Below are positions 62,039-64,000 of a DNA stretch of 64,000 bases, one piece after another. The stretch covers positions 124,001 through 188,000 of the forward strand of contig NZ_APKE01000010.1 in the NCBI RefSeq assembly GCF_009835145.1, given 5' to 3'. Origin of the DNA: Profundibacterium mesophilum KAUST100406-0324. Lineage in GTDB: Bacteria; Pseudomonadota; Alphaproteobacteria; Rhodobacterales; Rhodobacteraceae. A program made the position numbers and the translations under genes. How positions within the stretch are numbered: position 1 is the first letter of the stretch; each line of letters begins with the position of its first letter. The notes beneath the pieces are model-generated. The model saw only the letters and a program-made list of their open reading frames with translations, did not search any database and was not told where the DNA came from.

Positions 62039-62855
62039 GGGCTACCTCGGGCAGATGATCGGCGCAATTTTTCTTGGGATTAGCACAGTTGCGGCCCACG
62101 GCCACGAGTTCTGGATCGATCCTGAGCAATTCGAGATCGAAAAGGGCGGAAATGTCGTCGCCGCGATCCGCGTCGGCGAGCTCTACAAGGGATCGTCCTA
62201 TGCCTTCGTGCCGGCGCGCTTCCAGCTTTTCGACCTGATCCAGGGCGATATGCGCGGGCCGGTCCAGGCCCGGATCGGTGATCGTCCGGCGCTGAACATG
62301 CGCATCAACGAGGAGGGGCTGCTGACGGTCCTTTATGTCAGCACCGACTCGACCGTCACCTATGACGATCCCGACAAGTTCGTGAGCTTCACGACCCACA
62401 AGGATGCCGAATGGGTTCTCGAGGAGCACGCCCGGCGCGGCCTTCCGGAGGCCGGGTTCACCGAGATCTATTCGCGACATGCGAAGGCGCTCATCGCGGT
62501 GGGAGAGGGGGCGGGACAGGATGCCGCCCGCGGCCTGCTCACCGAGATCGTCGCGCTCAAGAACCCCTATCTGGACGATCTGTCCGAAGGAATGCCGGTG
62601 CGGGTCTTCTACCAGGGCGAGCCACGCAAGCAGGCGCAGGTCGAGATCTTCGCGCGCCGCGACGGCGAAGTGCTTGCGCCGGTGACGGTGCGCACCGACG
62701 AGGACGGGCGCGCGGTGATCCCCGTCACGCCCGGAACGCAATACCTGCTCGATTCGGTCGTCCTGCGCGTTCCCGCGCCCGATATCGCGAAGGCCACGGG
62801 CGCCGTGTGGGAAAGCCTCTGGGCAAGTCTCGTCTTCGGCGTGCCGGCCGAGTGA
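62037..62855 (+). CDS. DUF4198 periplasmic protein
   Basis: The product from 62037 has 272 residues: a short signal (MIGAIFLGISTVAAHG), then HEFWIDPEQFEIEKGGNVVAAIRVG. This is the DUF4198 opening with a His-rich N terminus (HGHEFW) that in related NikM/CbiK-like proteins can bind metal. A beta-sandwich follows, with RVFYQGEPRKQAQVEIFARRDGE and VRTDEDGRAVIPVTPGTQYLLDSVVLRVP in outline. A role in metal uptake with the divergent HupE-like protein is likely by context. The exact start is uncertain: in-frame ATGs at 61986, 62016, 62037 and 62055 are all possible. Confidence 0.72.
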   Translation: MGYLGQMIGAIFLGISTVAAHGHEFWIDPEQFEIEKGGNVVAAIRVGELYKGSSYAFVPARFQLFDLIQGDMRGPVQARIGDRPALNMRINEEGLLTVLYVSTDSTVTYDDPDKFVSFTTHKDAEWVLEEHARRGLPEAGFTEIYSRHAKALIAVGEGAGQDAARGLLTEIVALKNPYLDDLSEGMPVRVFYQGEPRKQAQVEIFARRDGEVLAPVTVRTDEDGRAVIPVTPGTQYLLDSVVLRVPAPDIAKATGAVWESLWASLVFGVPAE

Positions 62856-62874
62856 ACCCGGCGCCCCGGCGCCG

Positions 62875-63285
62875 CTACGGTTTGCGCGATCTCATCATTC
62901 TCTCGGCGCGGCGCCGCACGAGGGTGCTGCGCAGATCGTGCATCGCCAGCAGCAGATCGTCCGTCACCGCGTCGAGCTGATCGTCGCTGGCACGCGACTG
63001 CACCCATTGCGCCGTCTGGTTCAGGTGATCGACCGCGCGCAGGATGTCATCGGTCTCGCGCCGCGCGAGCAGCTCCCGGCGGGCCTCGATCCAGCGGGCG
63101 ATCTCCTCGCGGTCGCGGGCCCCCAGCACCCTGTCGCCATGCGGTTTCACCTCGCCCTTGCGGATGTTGACCACAGCGATCTGGTCCATCTCGATCCGGT
63201 TCTGCCGGTTGTCGGAATTGACCGCGAAGACCTGTGCGCCGTTCTCTCGCACCCTGAAGTAGTAGTCGGGAAGATCGGCGCTCAT
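62875..63285 (-). CDS. Small cytoplasmic protein of unknown function next to the aminotransferase
   Basis: The 136 residues start MSADLPDYYFRVRENGAQVF. The first about 45 residues are beta-rich (VNIRKGEVKPHG). The rest is a long charged helix pair (DREEIARWIEARRELLARR, then RASDDQLDAVTDDLLLAMHDLRSTLVRRRAERM in outline). No signal peptide or metal motif. GGCGGAGGAGACGAT precedes the ATG. It overlaps the aminotransferase gene by ATGA, so they are one transcript. I do not recognise a named family. A role tied to the aminotransferase is possible but unproven. Confidence 0.7.
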   Translation of the reverse strand: MSADLPDYYFRVRENGAQVFAVNSDNRQNRIEMDQIAVVNIRKGEVKPHGDRVLGARDREEIARWIEARRELLARRETDDILRAVDHLNQTAQWVQSRASDDQLDAVTDDLLLAMHDLRSTLVRRRAERMMRSRKP

Positions 63286-64000
63286 ATCGTCTCCTCCGCC
63301 TGCAATCCCGCGCAGAAGCGCGCGATCCTGCCGCAGGCTTCTTCCAGGACGTGGTCCGATGCCGCGTAGCTGACGCGGAAGGCCGGGGACATTCCGAAGG
63401 CCGCCCCGAAGACCACGGCCACGCCCTGCTCCTCGAGCAGCGCGGCCGCGAAATCCTCGTCGCTCCCGAGCATCGCCCCCCCGGCGCTGCGCTTGCCGAT
63501 GCAGCCGGCGATCGAGGGATAGACGTAGAAGGCGCCCTGGGGCGTCGGGCATTCGATGCCCTCGCAGCCGTTCAGGGCCCGCACCACGAGATCGCGCCGG
63601 CGGGCGAAGACCGTGCGCCATTCGTCGAGGAACGCCTGCGGACCCTCCAGCGCCGCGACGGCGGCCCACTGGCTGACCGAGCAGGGATTGTTCGTCGATT
63701 GCGACTGGATCTTGCGCATTGCCGCGATGAGGGGGGCGGGACCGGCCCCGTAGCCGATCCGCCAGCCGGTCATCGCGAAGGCCTTGGACATGCCGTTGCA
63801 CAGAAGGACGCGCTCCGCGATGCGGGGGGCTGCGGCGGCGATGGAATGGGCCTTGAAGCCATCGAAGACGAGATGCTCGTAGATCTCGTCGCTCATGACG
63901 TGGAGCCAAGGATGCGCCGCGACCACCTCGCCGAGCGCGGCGAGTTCCTCGCGCGTATAGGCCGCCCCTGTCGGGTTCGAGGGTGCGTTCAGGATCAACC
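63282..64000 (-). CDS. Class I/II aminotransferase (aspartate aminotransferase type), N terminus outside the window
   Basis: The visible 238 or so C-terminal residues belong to a fold-type I PLP enzyme. They include NAPSNPTGAAYTREEL, HVMSDEIYEHLVFDG (Asp binding the pyridine nitrogen and Tyr), the Schiff-base lysine in LLCNGMSKAFAMTGWRIGYG, and the substrate-carboxylate arginine in FRVSYAASDHVLEEAC. The pattern is that of the alphaproteobacterial AatA/AspC Ib group, converting aspartate and 2-oxoglutarate to oxaloacetate and glutamate. The gene is complete apart from the window edge at 64000. Confidence 0.9.
   Translation of the reverse strand, partial: LILNAPSNPTGAAYTREELAALGEVVAAHPWLHVMSDEIYEHLVFDGFKAHSIAAAAPRIAERVLLCNGMSKAFAMTGWRIGYGAGPAPLIAAMRKIQSQSTNNPCSVSQWAAVAALEGPQAFLDEWRTVFARRRDLVVRALNGCEGIECPTPQGAFYVYPSIAGCIGKRSAGGAMLGSDEDFAAALLEEQGVAVVFGAAFGMSPAFRVSYAASDHVLEEACGRIARFCAGLQAEETI

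Overview
This 64-kb window is high-GC, densely coded chromosomal DNA, most likely from an alphaproteobacterium of the Rhodobacteraceae (Rhodobacter/Paracoccus/Roseobacter relatives). The evidence is the split F0 operon atpI-atpB-atpE-atpF'-atpF, the formate dehydrogenase block with DUF3305, DUF3306 and a tiny Tat-signal protein, a DUF6494-Mrp-DUF4444-DUF6505 run, and GTG starts with ATGA-type overlaps. A complete glucosylglycerol operon suggests a saline or osmotically variable habitat. I see no phage, insertion sequence, CRISPR array, rRNA or tRNA.

Layout. 1-7.1 kb is housekeeping: 5' part of ffh, a phasin, a LysR regulator, a small secreted YjbE-like protein, an ArsR regulator with a likely operator, and the ATP synthase F0 operon. 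7.1-16.6 kb starts with tesB, followed by a polysaccharide island: polymerase/ligase, membrane protein, secreted glycoside hydrolase, pyruvyl transferase, two glycosyltransferases and an ExoY-type initiating sugar transferase. Several of its neighbours lie tail to tail with overlapping 3' ends. 17-21.1 kb holds an orphan Fe(II)/2-oxoglutarate-oxygenase-like gene and a 1000-residue secreted GEVED-domain protein. 21.5-25.8 kb is a tight four-gene operon: RraA-like protein, CphA-like ATP-grasp ligase, second ATP-grasp ligase, and Ldh2-type dehydrogenase. It is the best candidate here for an undescribed pathway. 26.1-37.6 kb is a formate dehydrogenase region: DUF3305, DUF3306, TorD-like chaperone, Tat peptide, FdhA and FdhB on one strand. 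A multi-ferredoxin protein, a cytochrome c fusion and the DUF6494-Mrp-ligase-DUF6505 operon lie beyond a palindrome-rich divergent control region.

37.7-45.2 kb is a full xylose locus (xylA, xylB, ABC transporter, divergent ROK regulator). 45.2-48.2 kb holds a secreted FG-GAP/CRTAC1 protein and a MauG/CcpA-type di-haem protein, arranged tail to tail. 48.4-55.9 kb is a second surface-polysaccharide cluster: a FlaA1/CapD dehydratase, the YjbH and YjbF export proteins, a second initiating sugar transferase, an epimerase and a Wza-like lipoprotein. 56-59.4 kb is the gpsA-phosphatase-ggpS operon: GpsA makes glycerol-3-phosphate, GgpS adds glucose, and the HAD enzyme probably removes the phosphate. 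galU (UDP-glucose) follows and can feed both polysaccharide loci. The window closes with a HupE/UreJ-like membrane protein, a DUF4198 protein, a small unknown protein and part of a class I aminotransferase.
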